Shown here piece after piece: positions 16,038 to 23,686 of a stretch of DNA of 64,000 bases (the first letter of the stretch is position 1; the number at the start of each line of letters is the position of its first letter). Origin of the DNA: Natronomonas marina (GTDB lineage Archaea; Halobacteriota; Halobacteria; Halobacteriales; Haloarculaceae); the NCBI RefSeq assembly GCF_024298905.1, contig NZ_CP101154.1:310001-374000 (forward strand). The letters run 5' to 3'. Position numbers and translations under genes: made by a program. The notes below the pieces were generated by a model. The model was not told the origin of the DNA. It saw only the letters and a program-made list of their open reading frames with translations, and ran no database searches.

Positions 16038-16742
16038 TCAACAGAACAACTGGGTCACGTAGACGGCCTCCTCGCCGACGGCGACGCCGACGCCCTGTCT
16101 CGTGTACCGCTCGGTCAGGAGCGTCTCGCGGTGGCCGGGCGAGTCCAGCCACGACCGGACGACGTGGTCGGCGAAGGCGCGCTCGGAACTGGCCAGCGCG
16201 CCGCGGGGCGTCTGGTAGATGTTCTCGCCGACGGTGCAGTCGAAACCGGCGGCCTCGGCGCGGTCGTTCGGGCCCTCGCCGTCGGGGTTGGTGTGATCGA
16301 CGAAGCCGCGGTCGCGCATGTCGCGGCTGTGGGCCCGAGCGACGGCCGCGAGGTCGGGATCGCGCTCGACGCCCCCGGCGCCGGCGGCGCGGCGCTCCTC
16401 GTCGGTCCGCTCGGCGACGCGGTCCTCGACGGCACCGGCGTCGAGACCGCCGTCCAGCGGCCCGACGTAGGCGACGGCCCCGACCGCCGCGACGACGAGG
16501 ACGAGCGTCACGAGTGCCAGCCCGAGACCGGGGCGGAACAGCGTCGACAGCGGGCGCTCCGGCGGCCGGTCGGTCCCGGTGCCGTCGAGGTCGAGTCGCC
16601 ACCCGCCGGTCGCGCCCGCGTCGGTCCCCGGACAGTCGTGGGCGTCCGGGGACCGGTGGTCGGCACAGCAGGCCGCCCCGCAGTGGGGACAGGCGTCGCT
16701 GACCGCCGCGTCCCGCCCGCAGACGACGCAGTCGGTGGTCAC
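16038..16742 (-). CDS. CAP/SCP-domain protein with N-terminal AN1-like zinc finger and one membrane span
   Basis: This 234-residue protein has residues 1-40 rich in Cys and His (CVVCG ... CPHCGAACCADHRSPDAHDC), an AN1-type finger. A single membrane span follows (LGLALVTLVLVVAAVGAVAYV), then a CAP domain with the signatures HSRDMRDRGFVDHTNPDGEGP and GENIY and a late WLDSPGHRETLL. The finger should stay in the cytoplasm and the CAP domain outside. The GTG at 16742 has a strong Shine-Dalgarno (GGAGGG) just upstream. CAP domains bind lipids, glycans or proteins; no enzymatic role is assumed. Confidence 0.85.
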   Translation of the reverse strand: MTTDCVVCGRDAAVSDACPHCGAACCADHRSPDAHDCPGTDAGATGGWRLDLDGTGTDRPPERPLSTLFRPGLGLALVTLVLVVAAVGAVAYVGPLDGGLDAGAVEDRVAERTDEERRAAGAGGVERDPDLAAVARAHSRDMRDRGFVDHTNPDGEGPNDRAEAAGFDCTVGENIYQTPRGALASSERAFADHVVRSWLDSPGHRETLLTERYTRQGVGVAVGEEAVYVTQLFC

Positions 16743-16864
16743 GGCCCTCCTACGGGCCGGAGCCACAAAACGACGGCGTCGGGGGGTCGGACGCGGCCAC
16801 CGGGCCGGCGGTCGGCGTCGGGAGGCAGGCGCCACCGTTCCGGTCGGGGGTCGGCGCCGCGAAC

Positions 16865-17953
16865 CTACAGCGTCATGGTCGCCTCGGGCATGTCGAGGAA
16901 GGCCGTCTCGTAGCCCTCGTGGCGGGCCACCTGCGGGTCGGTGCGCACCCGGACGGTCAACTCGTCGCCGCTCTCGACGGGGTCGACGGCGGCCCCGTAG
17001 TGGTAGTTCAGGCGGTCGTCGAAGGTGCGGGTGAGTCGCCCGTCGAAGACCGTCTCGCCGCCGCGTGCGAGGGTCGCCTCCAGTTGCATCATCGGCAGCA
17101 GAAGCTGGTTGTACGGCGTCCGCGCCGAGACGGCGAGGTAGGCGCCCTCGCCGTCGACGCCCTCGGGCGGAGATTCGAGCGTCACGACCGCCAGTCGAGC
17201 GTCGCCGCTCTCGGCGGTGCCGCGGTGCTGGCCGGGCATCGAACCGGGGTCGGGCGCGACCCCCAGCGGGACGTCCATCATCCCCATCACCGACGGGACG
17301 GCGGGTTCGCCGGCCTTCTCGGGCGTCCGGTCGACGGAGATCTCGCTGCGGGCGTCGGCGCTGTACTCGAAGGGGACGGTCGCGGTCGCGGCCTCGCCGA
17401 ACCGCCCCTGGTAGGCGCCCGTCCGCCGGACCGAGGTCCCGCCGATGTCGACGGTCACCTCGTAGTCGCCGTCGCCGTCGAGTTCGAAGTTCGCGCCGTA
17501 GTGAAAGCCCATCCGCGGGGAGAGCATCGGGTAGATGACCTGCTCGTCGAGGGGATCGCCGCCTTTCGAGATGCCGACGCTGACGCCGGACTCGGGGAGC
17601 GTCCGGCCGGTCTCGGGGTCCCACACGAGCGACATCAGGTGGACGTCGTCGCCCTCCTCGGAGGGTTCGAGCGTCGCCTCCTCGACGCTCTCGGTCGAAC
17701 CGTCGACGCGCCAGAAGCGGTGCGGATAGGTGTAGGTGAGACCGACGGCGTACTCGCCGTCGTCGGTCTCGGTCGTGCCGACCATCTTCATCCCGTCGAC
17801 GTGGGTCGGGTGGTAGACGGCGGCCGGTCGGTCCTCGACGATTGCGGGTTCGGAGCGGACCTCGCGGGTCTCGATCAGGTCGGTACAGCCGGCGACGCCG
17901 CCGACGGCGCCGACGGCCAGGGTGGCGTGGAGGTAGTCGCGACGCTTCATCAC
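16865..17953 (-). CDS. P19/Tp34-like iron/copper-binding lipoprotein with duplicated domain
   Basis: The 362-residue protein carries an RR signal and lipobox (MMKRRDYLHATLAVGAVGGVAGC). Conserved blocks recall the Fe2+/Cu2+-binding P19/Tp34 family (Pfam Iron_transport): HPTHVDGMKMVG with metal-binding-type Met/His, VIYPMLSPRMGFHYGANFEL, and a second Y-H-Y-G-A block (NYHYGAAVDP) near residue 315, suggesting two related beta-domains. A close paralogue lies at 19887-20981 with the same order of blocks. Role in metal uptake is inference from family; ligand identity is unknown. Start could be either of two adjacent ATGs. Confidence 0.65.
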   Translation of the reverse strand: MMKRRDYLHATLAVGAVGGVAGCTDLIETREVRSEPAIVEDRPAAVYHPTHVDGMKMVGTTETDDGEYAVGLTYTYPHRFWRVDGSTESVEEATLEPSEEGDDVHLMSLVWDPETGRTLPESGVSVGISKGGDPLDEQVIYPMLSPRMGFHYGANFELDGDGDYEVTVDIGGTSVRRTGAYQGRFGEAATATVPFEYSADARSEISVDRTPEKAGEPAVPSVMGMMDVPLGVAPDPGSMPGQHRGTAESGDARLAVVTLESPPEGVDGEGAYLAVSARTPYNQLLLPMMQLEATLARGGETVFDGRLTRTFDDRLNYHYGAAVDPVESGDELTVRVRTDPQVARHEGYETAFLDMPEATMTL

Positions 17954-18002
17954 CTGTCCCTCGGTCCTTGCCCTACCTCGGGCTTTTGGTCCGGCCGTCG
18001 AA

Positions 18003-18503
18003 TCACTCCAGCAGCGCGTCGACGAGGCGGGTGAACCGGTCGACGAGCCGCTCCGGCAGCGAGGGGTCGGCCGTCTCCAGCAGTTCGGCGGTGCGGCGCT
18101 CGTCGGCGACGACGAGCTGGTGGCCGTCGTAGCGCTTCTCGACGAGGCCGGCCCCGACGAGGCGGTCGGTGTGCCACGCGAGCGTGCTCCGGGCGATGCC
18201 GACCCGCTCGGCGACGTCGACCGGCCGCGAGGGGCCCTCGTCGAGCAGCGTCGCGACGATCTCGGCGCTCGTCTCCCGGCGCAGCAGCGCCAGCGCCCGC
18301 CGCTCCCACTCGTCGTACTCGGGTGGGTAGTAGTGGGTCCGGCCGAACAGTTCGGCGGCGGCGACGCTCCCGCCGTCGGTGAGCCGCCTGACGTGGTACT
18401 GGACCTGTCCCGCGGCGAGGTCCAGCTCGCGGACCAGTTCGTTGAAGTGTATGCCGGGGTCCTCGTGGACGCGGCGCTCGATGCGCGCTCTGACGTCGCT
18501 CAC
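18003..18503 (-). CDS. Two-winged-helix transcriptional regulator (ArsR/MarR-like)
   Basis: The 166-residue protein has an N-terminal winged helix (GIHFNELVRELDLAAGQVQYHVRRL) and a second one (RPVDVAERVGIARSTLAWHTDRLVGAGLV). A helical tail follows. The GTG at 18503 overlaps the stop of the upstream membrane protein gene as GTGA, so the two are translationally coupled. Haloarchaea often pair this regulator with a four-span membrane protein, suggesting membrane-derived signalling. Targets are unknown; the neighbouring metal-lipoprotein genes are candidates. Confidence 0.75.
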   Translation of the reverse strand: MSDVRARIERRVHEDPGIHFNELVRELDLAAGQVQYHVRRLTDGGSVAAAELFGRTHYYPPEYDEWERRALALLRRETSAEIVATLLDEGPSRPVDVAERVGIARSTLAWHTDRLVGAGLVEKRYDGHQLVVADERRTAELLETADPSLPERLVDRFTRLVDALLE

Positions 18504-18802
18504 CGGGTCTCCCCCCCTGTCGGCGAGGAGACGTCCCGGGCGAACGCGACCGCCGCGATGACCAGCGCCGCCATCGCCACGTCGAGACCGTGCTCCAGCA
18601 GGTGGTGGGTGTCGGCGGCGAGGCTGCCCTGCATGTAGCCGACGCCGGCGACGAACCTGACGAACAGCGTCCCGAGCGCCAGCGCGACCAGCAGGTAGGG
18701 CCACGAGCGGCGCTGGGCCAGCGCCGCCAGCGCGAGCCCGAGTATTCCGGCGGCGCCGAGCGCGCCGACGACGAGCAGCGTACCGAGCGTGAGGTCGTAC
18801 AT
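18500..18802 (-). CDS. Small four-span membrane protein coupled to the HTH regulator
   Basis: The 100-residue protein has four hydrophobic segments and a H-H motif (ADTHHLLEHGLDVAM) between spans 2 and 3. The ATG at 18802 is preceded by GGAG at good distance. Its stop overlaps the regulator start by 4 bases (GTGA). No known enzymatic family. The pairing suggests it controls or senses for the regulator. Confidence 0.7.
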   Translation of the reverse strand: MYDLTLGTLLVVGALGAAGILGLALAALAQRRSWPYLLVALALGTLFVRFVAGVGYMQGSLAADTHHLLEHGLDVAMAALVIAAVAFARDVSSPTGGETR

Positions 18803-18905
18803 TGGTGGGTTCTCCTGGCGTCGATCCGTCGAAGTCGACGGACGTAGGGCCGTGAGGCGCAAATGGGTTGCGGTGAGCGTCGGCCGCGTCGACCCGCGAC
18901 GAGCG

Positions 18906-19886
18906 TCAACCGTACCGACGTGCCGCGAGGAGGGCGCCCGCGAGCGCGAGGGCGGCACCGACGGCGCCGACCCCCGCGCCGCTGCCGTCGGTTCCGGTCG
19001 GGGTCGTGGCCGGCGTCGCCGTCGGCTCCGGCGTGTTGACGATGGACGACTCCTCGGCGGTCGGCGTCGGCGTCGGTCCCGTTGCCGGCCCCCGGAACTC
19101 GGCGCCGAAGGTCGTGCTCACGAGCGAGTCGCCGGCCGTCACCGGCGCCGTCGAGTCGGCACCGAAGCCGTCGCCGCCGGCGTAGGCGACCGCCGCCAGT
19201 AGCTCCTCGCTGTCGGCGTCCGCGAGGAACGATTCGTCGAGTTCAACGGTGACGTTCTCGTGGACGCCCGCCGACAGCGCTACCGAGCCGACCGGCTCGC
19301 CGACGTCGCCATCCTCGACGTTCCCGGCGATGTCACCGTCGACGGCGTGGACGGCAAGATGGCCGTCGGCTGCGAGTTCGACCCGCCGAACCGTGGCGGT
19401 GCCGTCGGTCACGGTCTCGGCGTCGAACCCCTGGGCGGCGACGCTGGTCGCACCGTCGGCCTTCTCGACGGTCAGCCGCGTGCCCGCAGGGTCGCCGGAG
19501 AAGCCCGTCTGCATCGGGTCCTCCTCGACGTCGAACCCCTCGCCGCCCTCCTCGCGGTGGAGAACCACCCAGACCTCGCGGCTCCCCTCGATGTCGGCCC
19601 ACTTCCCGTCGTCGATGGCGACCGTGGTGTCGGTCCGGAAGGCGGTCTCGGGGGTGACCCGGCGGTGGCCCAGCACCTCGCCGGGGTCGCCGCCGTCGTC
19701 GGCCCGGACGACGACCCAGCCGTCGGTGCCGACGAACTCCCACTCGACGAGCAGCGTCCCGTCGGCCGAGCGCTGGTCGTCGGCCTCGACGTGGTTGACG
19801 TGGGCGGCGACCGGAGCGACCGCGACGCCGAGGAGGACGACGACGGCGAGGGCAGCCGCCACCGCGGTCGGAGCAGGACGGGCCAT
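18906..19886 (-). CDS. Exported DUF7282-type surface protein, C-terminally anchored
   Basis: The 326-residue protein has a Sec signal peptide ending about residue 28 (VAPVAAHVNHVEA). Two DUF7282-like repeats follow; the first shows TLLVEWEFVGTDGWVVVRAD and a histidine in LGHRRV. Then comes a Thr/Pro linker (TGPTPTPTAEES) and a C-terminal membrane anchor ending in ARRYG. The ATG follows directly on the TAG of the upstream lipoprotein gene, with no gap, so the two are one operon. Anchored surface binding protein is inference. Confidence 0.7.
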   Translation of the reverse strand: MARPAPTAVAAALAVVVLLGVAVAPVAAHVNHVEADDQRSADGTLLVEWEFVGTDGWVVVRADDGGDPGEVLGHRRVTPETAFRTDTTVAIDDGKWADIEGSREVWVVLHREEGGEGFDVEEDPMQTGFSGDPAGTRLTVEKADGATSVAAQGFDAETVTDGTATVRRVELAADGHLAVHAVDGDIAGNVEDGDVGEPVGSVALSAGVHENVTVELDESFLADADSEELLAAVAYAGGDGFGADSTAPVTAGDSLVSTTFGAEFRGPATGPTPTPTAEESSIVNTPEPTATPATTPTGTDGSGAGVGAVGAALALAGALLAARRYG

Positions 19887-20981
19887 CTATACGGTGTAGG
19901 TGACGGGTTCCATGTCGTTGAACGCGAGTTCGTATCCCTGGTGGCGGGCGACCTGTGGCGGCGTCACCGGCTTGACGGTCACCTCGTCGCCACCCTCGAT
20001 TGTGTCGACGGCGGCCCCGTAGTGGTACTTCAACTCGGGGTCGAGCGTCCGCTCGAGGGGCCCCTCGAAGACCGTCTCGCCGCCGCGGTCGACGGTCGCC
20101 TCGAAGCCCGCCGCGGGGAGGACGTACTCGTTGTGGGGGGTGCGGGCGGAGACGTAGAGGTAGGCCCCATCGCCGACCGGCGGGTTCTCCCGGACTGCGA
20201 GGGCGGGCAACACGGCGTCGTCGGTCCGCTGGGTCCCGAGGTGGTCGCCCGGCATCGAGTCGACCGGCGGCGCGACGCCGTCCGGCATCATCATGTCCAT
20301 CGGCTCGAGGGCGCCGGGTTCGCCGTAGCTGTCGAGTTCCCGCGTCCCGTCGGAGACTTCCTGGCGGGTCTCCTCGTCGAAGACGAGTTCGACCGTTCCC
20401 GAGGCCGGGTCCTCGAACCACCCCTCGAAGGCGCCCGTCCGACGGATGTTGACCCCGCCGACGCTGACCCGGACCGCGTACTCGCCGTCACCCTGGAGTT
20501 CGAAGTTCGCGCCGTAGTGAAAGCCCATCGGCTGTGAGAGCATCGGGTAGATGACCTGCTCGTCGAAGCCCCCGCCCTCGGGTGCGATCTCGACCGACAG
20601 CCCCGTCTCCGGGACGACGGTCCCCGTCTCCGGCTCCCAGACCGTCGCCATCAGGTGCAGCGAGTCGCCGCTCTCGACGGGTTCGACCTCGCGCTCGTCG
20701 CCGACCATCCGCCAGAACTGGTGGGGCGCCGAGTACATCACCGCGACCCTGAGGTCGCCGGCGTCGGTGGCCCCCTGCATCGCCATCCCGTCGGTGAACT
20801 GCTGGACGTAGACCCCGTCGTGGAGCCCCTCGCTCGTCGTCGGGTTCGGTTCTCCCCCGTCGGTGCCGGTCGGACTCCCGTCGCCGCCCGACCCGTTTCC
20901 GCCGGAGCCGCCGAAACAGCCGGCGAGTGCGGCCATCGAGAGGGCGCCCGCTCCGGCGCCGATGAAGTTGCGACGTCGCAT
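19887..20981 (-). CDS. P19/Tp34-like lipoprotein with duplicated domain (paralogue of 16865-17953)
   Basis: The 364-residue protein has an RR signal and lipobox (MRRRNFIGAGAG ... LAGC) and a Gly/Ser linker. It shares ordered blocks with the first lipoprotein: DGMAMQGATDAGDLRVAVMY, HQFWRMVGDE, VIYPMLSQPMGFHYGANFEL, and KYHYGAAVDTIEGGDEVTV. An extra methionine run (EPMDMMMPDG) could bind soft metals such as Cu(I). It is the first gene of an operon with the DUF7282-type surface protein. Metal binding is inferred from family and residues, not shown. Confidence 0.65.
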   Translation of the reverse strand: MRRRNFIGAGAGALSMAALAGCFGGSGGNGSGGDGSPTGTDGGEPNPTTSEGLHDGVYVQQFTDGMAMQGATDAGDLRVAVMYSAPHQFWRMVGDEREVEPVESGDSLHLMATVWEPETGTVVPETGLSVEIAPEGGGFDEQVIYPMLSQPMGFHYGANFELQGDGEYAVRVSVGGVNIRRTGAFEGWFEDPASGTVELVFDEETRQEVSDGTRELDSYGEPGALEPMDMMMPDGVAPPVDSMPGDHLGTQRTDDAVLPALAVRENPPVGDGAYLYVSARTPHNEYVLPAAGFEATVDRGGETVFEGPLERTLDPELKYHYGAAVDTIEGGDEVTVKPVTPPQVARHQGYELAFNDMEPVTYTV

Positions 20982-21128
20982 TGGACCACCCGTTGGTCGG
21001 GTACTCCCTATTGTTTCTGGTCTACGGCTCTAGTGCGCGGCCTGATTGTCTCCCAAATCGGGGCCGACGGTCCGCGGTGCCGCGGCTCGACGGCCGTCGA
21101 AAACCGGAGGAGTGTCGGGATTGGGGCC

Positions 21129-21287
21129 TCAGATTTCGAGTTCGATTTCCTCTCCCTCGTACAGTTCCTCGAAGTCGAGGCTGCGGTCGCGTGCCTCGAG
21201 CGCGCGCTCGATCTCGTGCTCGCGGCGCTGCTGGCGCTTCGTCTGCCCCTTCCGTTCGCGGCCTCGCTTCGTGTCAGGCATACTCAT
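21129..21287 (-). CDS. Small charged protein (MPDTKRGRERKG type)
   Basis: A 52-residue protein with a basic N-terminal half and acidic C-terminal half, predicted helical. Start at 21287 (MSMPDTK) or two codons later. The N-terminal pattern M-x-D-T-[KR]-x-G-R-[ED]-[RK]-K-G also occurs in the small acidic protein at 34386-34538. I do not know a function. Short proteins of this type recur in haloarchaeal genomes and could bind nucleic acid or a partner. Confidence 0.6.
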   Translation of the reverse strand: MSMPDTKRGRERKGQTKRQQRREHEIERALEARDRSLDFEELYEGEEIELEI

Positions 21288-21358
21288 GGGTGTGTATACC
21301 ATCCACACACATAGGCGTAACGGCGACGGCCGTATCTGCCCGTCCGGTCGCTGGCCGC

Positions 21359-22321
21359 CTACACCGGCGGTTCGCCCGGGAGTTCGGCCCGGTCGTGGGG
21401 TGCCTCGAAGTCGGGATTGGGGCCGACGGGGACGATGCGCTTGGGGCTCACGTCCGGGTGGGTGGTGTAGTAGTGCTCGGTGATGTGGTCCATGTGGGTC
21501 GTCTCGCCGAAGCCCGCCGTTCCGTACAGGTCCCGCAGGTACGGCCACAGGTGCTCGTACTCCCGGACGAGGTTGTGGTTGCACATGAAGTGGGTGTGGT
21601 AGACCTCGTCGAAGCGGACCAGCGTGGTGTACATGGCGATGTCGGCCTCGGTGAGGCGCTCGCCCGCGAGGTACCGCTGGTCGGCCAGGGTCTCGTTCCA
21701 GCGGTCCAGGGCGTCGAACAGTTCCGTGACGGCCCCGTCGTAGGCCTCCTGGGTCTCCGCGAACCCGGCCCGGTAGACGCCGTTGTTGATGGGTTCGTAT
21801 ATCTCGTCGAGTATCCGGTCGACGTCGTCGCGGAGTGCCGGCGGCGCCAACTCGACGCCGTTGCCCAACTCGGCGAAGCGGTCGGTCAGGATTCGCATCA
21901 CCTCGCGGGACTCGTTGTTGACGATGGTCTCTTCCTCGCGGTCCCACAGGACCGGCACCGTCACGCGGCCGGTGTAGTCGGGGTCGGCCTCGACGTACAC
22001 CTCCCGGAGGTAGTCGGAGCCGTGGACGGAGTCGGCGGTGCAGCCCTCCTTGTCGGGCGTGAACTGCCAGCCGCCCTCCTCGCGGTAGGGGTCGACCACG
22101 TCGACCGTGATGGCGTCCTCAAGTCCAAGGAGCTTCCGGGTGACGAGCGTCCGGTGGGCCCACGGACAGGCGTAGGAGACGTAGAGGTGATAGCGCCCGG
22201 CCTCGACGTCCTCGGGGGCGACGGTGTCCCGGAAGGAGGTCGGCTGGCGGTCGAACTCGCCGTCCTCGTTGGTCGGGTCGTAGTCGGTCACCCACTCGCC
22301 GTCGACGAACTGGTTCACCAT
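21359..22321 (-). CDS. Glutathionyl-hydroquinone reductase-like GST-fold protein (Xi-class/ECM4-YqjG family)
   Basis: The 320-residue protein shows the Xi-class active site CPWAHR with the catalytic cysteine at C52 and the long thioredoxin-like domain typical of ECM4/YqjG, followed by the helical GST domain with AGERLTEADIAMYTTL and RFDEVYHTHFMCN. Enzymes of this class reduce thiol-quinone adducts with glutathione. Halobacteria use gamma-glutamylcysteine in its place, so that is the probable thiol; a GCS2-type ligase gene lies at 60167. The ATG at 22321 was chosen over one seven codons earlier because homology starts here. Confidence 0.85.
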   Translation of the reverse strand: MVNQFVDGEWVTDYDPTNEDGEFDRQPTSFRDTVAPEDVEAGRYHLYVSYACPWAHRTLVTRKLLGLEDAITVDVVDPYREEGGWQFTPDKEGCTADSVHGSDYLREVYVEADPDYTGRVTVPVLWDREEETIVNNESREVMRILTDRFAELGNGVELAPPALRDDVDRILDEIYEPINNGVYRAGFAETQEAYDGAVTELFDALDRWNETLADQRYLAGERLTEADIAMYTTLVRFDEVYHTHFMCNHNLVREYEHLWPYLRDLYGTAGFGETTHMDHITEHYYTTHPDVSPKRIVPVGPNPDFEAPHDRAELPGEPPV

Positions 22322-22416
22322 ACCCGCCGTTCGTGCTCTCACCGGATATGCTGCCCGGCGGTGACGCGGGCTTGCCGGGACCGAGGTGGCTCTCCGGAGA
22401 GGAAACCGCCGTTCCG

Positions 22417-22457
22417 TGGTAACGGTCTCACTGCAGACGTCTCATGGTAACGGTCTC
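22417..22457. repeat. 13-base direct repeat TGGTAACGGTCTC, two copies
   Basis: Identical copies at 22417-22429 and 22445-22457, one repeat every 28 bases. It could be paired binding sites upstream of the GST-fold gene, or a short duplication. Confidence 0.5.
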
Positions 22458-22559
22458 CAGGCAGGGCAGGCCGTCGTCGCACACGAGCGAGGGCCGCAGG
22501 CCCGAGCGAGTGCTTTTTCGTCGACGTTCGGAAGACGTGGGGCGTCTTCGGCAACCCAT

Positions 22560-22648
22560 CAGAAACGCCGTGCGTTTCTGAGGACGTTTTTTGTGGGGGG
22601 TCGAGGCGAGCGGCAAAGCCGCTCGCCGAGGCCTCCCACGAAAAAACG
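22560..22648. repeat. Two adjacent strong hairpins before the ferredoxin gene
   Basis: CAGAAACGC-CGT-GCGTTTCTG occupies 22560-22580. From 22585 a larger stem runs: CGTTTTTTGTGGG...GGCGAGCGGC, loop AAA, GCCGCTCGCC...CCCACGAAAAAACG. The flanking T and A runs would give a terminator on either strand. A third hairpin (GAAGACG-TGGGG-CGTCTTC) lies just before. Confidence 0.6.
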
Positions 22649-22690
22649 TCGAATCACAACGCTATTGAGGGGGCTGTACCAACCACGGGC

Positions 22691-23272
22691 ATGGTCACGA
22701 CAGTGGGTATCGTCGGCGGGGCGGTGCTGACGCTGGTTGCGGTCGTCCTGCACTTCTCGGAGGGGTCGGAGTGGCAACTCCGCGAGGACATCTCCCAGGA
22801 GGTCGTCGAGAAGCGTGCGGAGTCGGTCCCGGAGACGGACTTCCCGGAGCCGTCCAACCGGACCATCGGCGGTGGCGGCGCGGTCGCCGCCGTCGGCGGT
22901 GCCGAGGGCGAGGGTGAGGGCGAACTCGCCGAGGAGGCCGCGGGCGACGACAGCCCCGCCGCCATCCCCGACGACGAGGCCGAGGTCTTCGAGGTCGAGT
23001 ACGTCAAGGAGGGCACGACCATCGAGGTCAAGGAGAACGAGACGCTCTTGGAGGCGGGCGAAGACGAGGGCTGGGACCTTCCCTACGCTTGCCGGGAGGG
23101 CCAGTGCATCTCCTGTTCGGGGCACATCACCGACGGCGGCAACGCCGAGGACTACGTCGAACACCACACCAACCAGATGCTCGGCGAGCCCGAACTCGAC
23201 GAGGGCTACACGCTCACCTGCGTCGCCTACCCGACCGCCGACCTCACGCTGGAGACCGGCGAGTCGCCCTGA
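22691..23272 (+). CDS. Membrane-anchored 2Fe-2S ferredoxin
   Basis: The 193-residue protein begins with one membrane span (GIVGGAVLTLVAVVLHF), then an acidic linker, then a plant-type [2Fe-2S] domain. The ligands are C134, C139, C142 (CREGQCISC) and C177 (TLTCVAYP). The halophilic insertion-type acidic segment is present. Such ferredoxins carry electrons for oxidoreductases; the anchor would hold it at the membrane. Upstream DNA carries strong hairpins. The following small membrane protein gene is convergent by 1 base. Confidence 0.88.
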   Translation: MVTTVGIVGGAVLTLVAVVLHFSEGSEWQLREDISQEVVEKRAESVPETDFPEPSNRTIGGGGAVAAVGGAEGEGEGELAEEAAGDDSPAAIPDDEAEVFEVEYVKEGTTIEVKENETLLEAGEDEGWDLPYACREGQCISCSGHITDGGNAEDYVEHHTNQMLGEPELDEGYTLTCVAYPTADLTLETGESP

Positions 23273-23273
23273 G

Positions 23274-23522
23274 TCACTCCACGAGCGGTATCTTCTCCGG
23301 CTTGACGGGCCCGTCCTCTACCTCCTGGGTCAGGTCCGCGGGGCGGTCGACCGGCCCGTTGACGAACAGCGCGTGTCCCATGACCCCGACCGAGACCGCA
23401 CCGAGCGCGACGATGGCGACGGGCATCGCGACGGCCGTCAGCGCCCCCACCGCACCCCCGACCCCGAGCGGCGCGATGATTCCCACCAGCACCAGGTCGT
23501 AGTATTTCAGAGTGTATCCCAT
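23274..23522 (-). CDS. Small two-span membrane protein
   Basis: An 82-residue protein with two or three hydrophobic segments (YDLVLVGIIAPLGVGGAVGAL; AIVALGAVSVGVMGHALFVNG) and a polar C-terminus ending KIPLVE. No recognised family motif. Convergent with the ferredoxin gene. It seems a conserved haloarchaeal hypothetical protein by composition, but no function is known to me. Confidence 0.6.
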   Translation of the reverse strand: MGYTLKYYDLVLVGIIAPLGVGGAVGALTAVAMPVAIVALGAVSVGVMGHALFVNGPVDRPADLTQEVEDGPVKPEKIPLVE

Positions 23523-23613
23523 GCGTGTACTACGGAGTGACGCGGGATAACTGCCGGGGTCGTCGCCCGCGTGTCACAACGGTTAAACCGTCGCCCGGGG
23601 TACTACCGTGTGA

Positions 23614-23686
23614 GAGCCCGTAGCTCAGTGGACAGAGTGCTTGGTTCCGGACCAAGATGTCGCGGGTTCAAATCCCGTCGGGCTCG
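23614..23686 (+). tRNA. tRNA-Arg(CCG)
   Basis: A full cloverleaf is present: acceptor GAGCCCG with CGGGCTC, D-arm GCTC...GAGT, anticodon stem CTTGG with CCAAG, loop TTCCGGA giving anticodon CCG (23647-23649), T-arm GCGGG-TTCAAAT-CCCGT, discriminator G. No intron. A TATA-like GGTTAAACC about 27 bases upstream fits a tRNA promoter, and TTTT follows the gene. AT-rich, gene-poor DNA starts directly downstream. Confidence 0.95.

Larger units (their letters stand above)
22322..22690. other. Divergent intergenic stretch with direct repeat and three hairpins
   Basis: No gene is seen between the GST-fold gene and the ferredoxin gene. It contains a 13-base direct repeat TGGTAACGGTCTC (22417-22429 and 22445-22457) and three perfect or near-perfect hairpins (about 22530-22548, 22560-22580, 22585-22648). 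The last ends about 40 bases before the ferredoxin start. Confidence 0.6.

Noticed and set aside
22478-22510. Segment GAGCGAGGGCCGCAGGCCCGAG region similar to the inner part of TnpB right-end copy A
   Set aside because: It lacks the outer C/G stem and the GTAGG landmark. GAGCGAG words are common in this kind of genome. (Written here in full only as position; the motif is GAGCGAG around GGCC-GCA-GGCC.)
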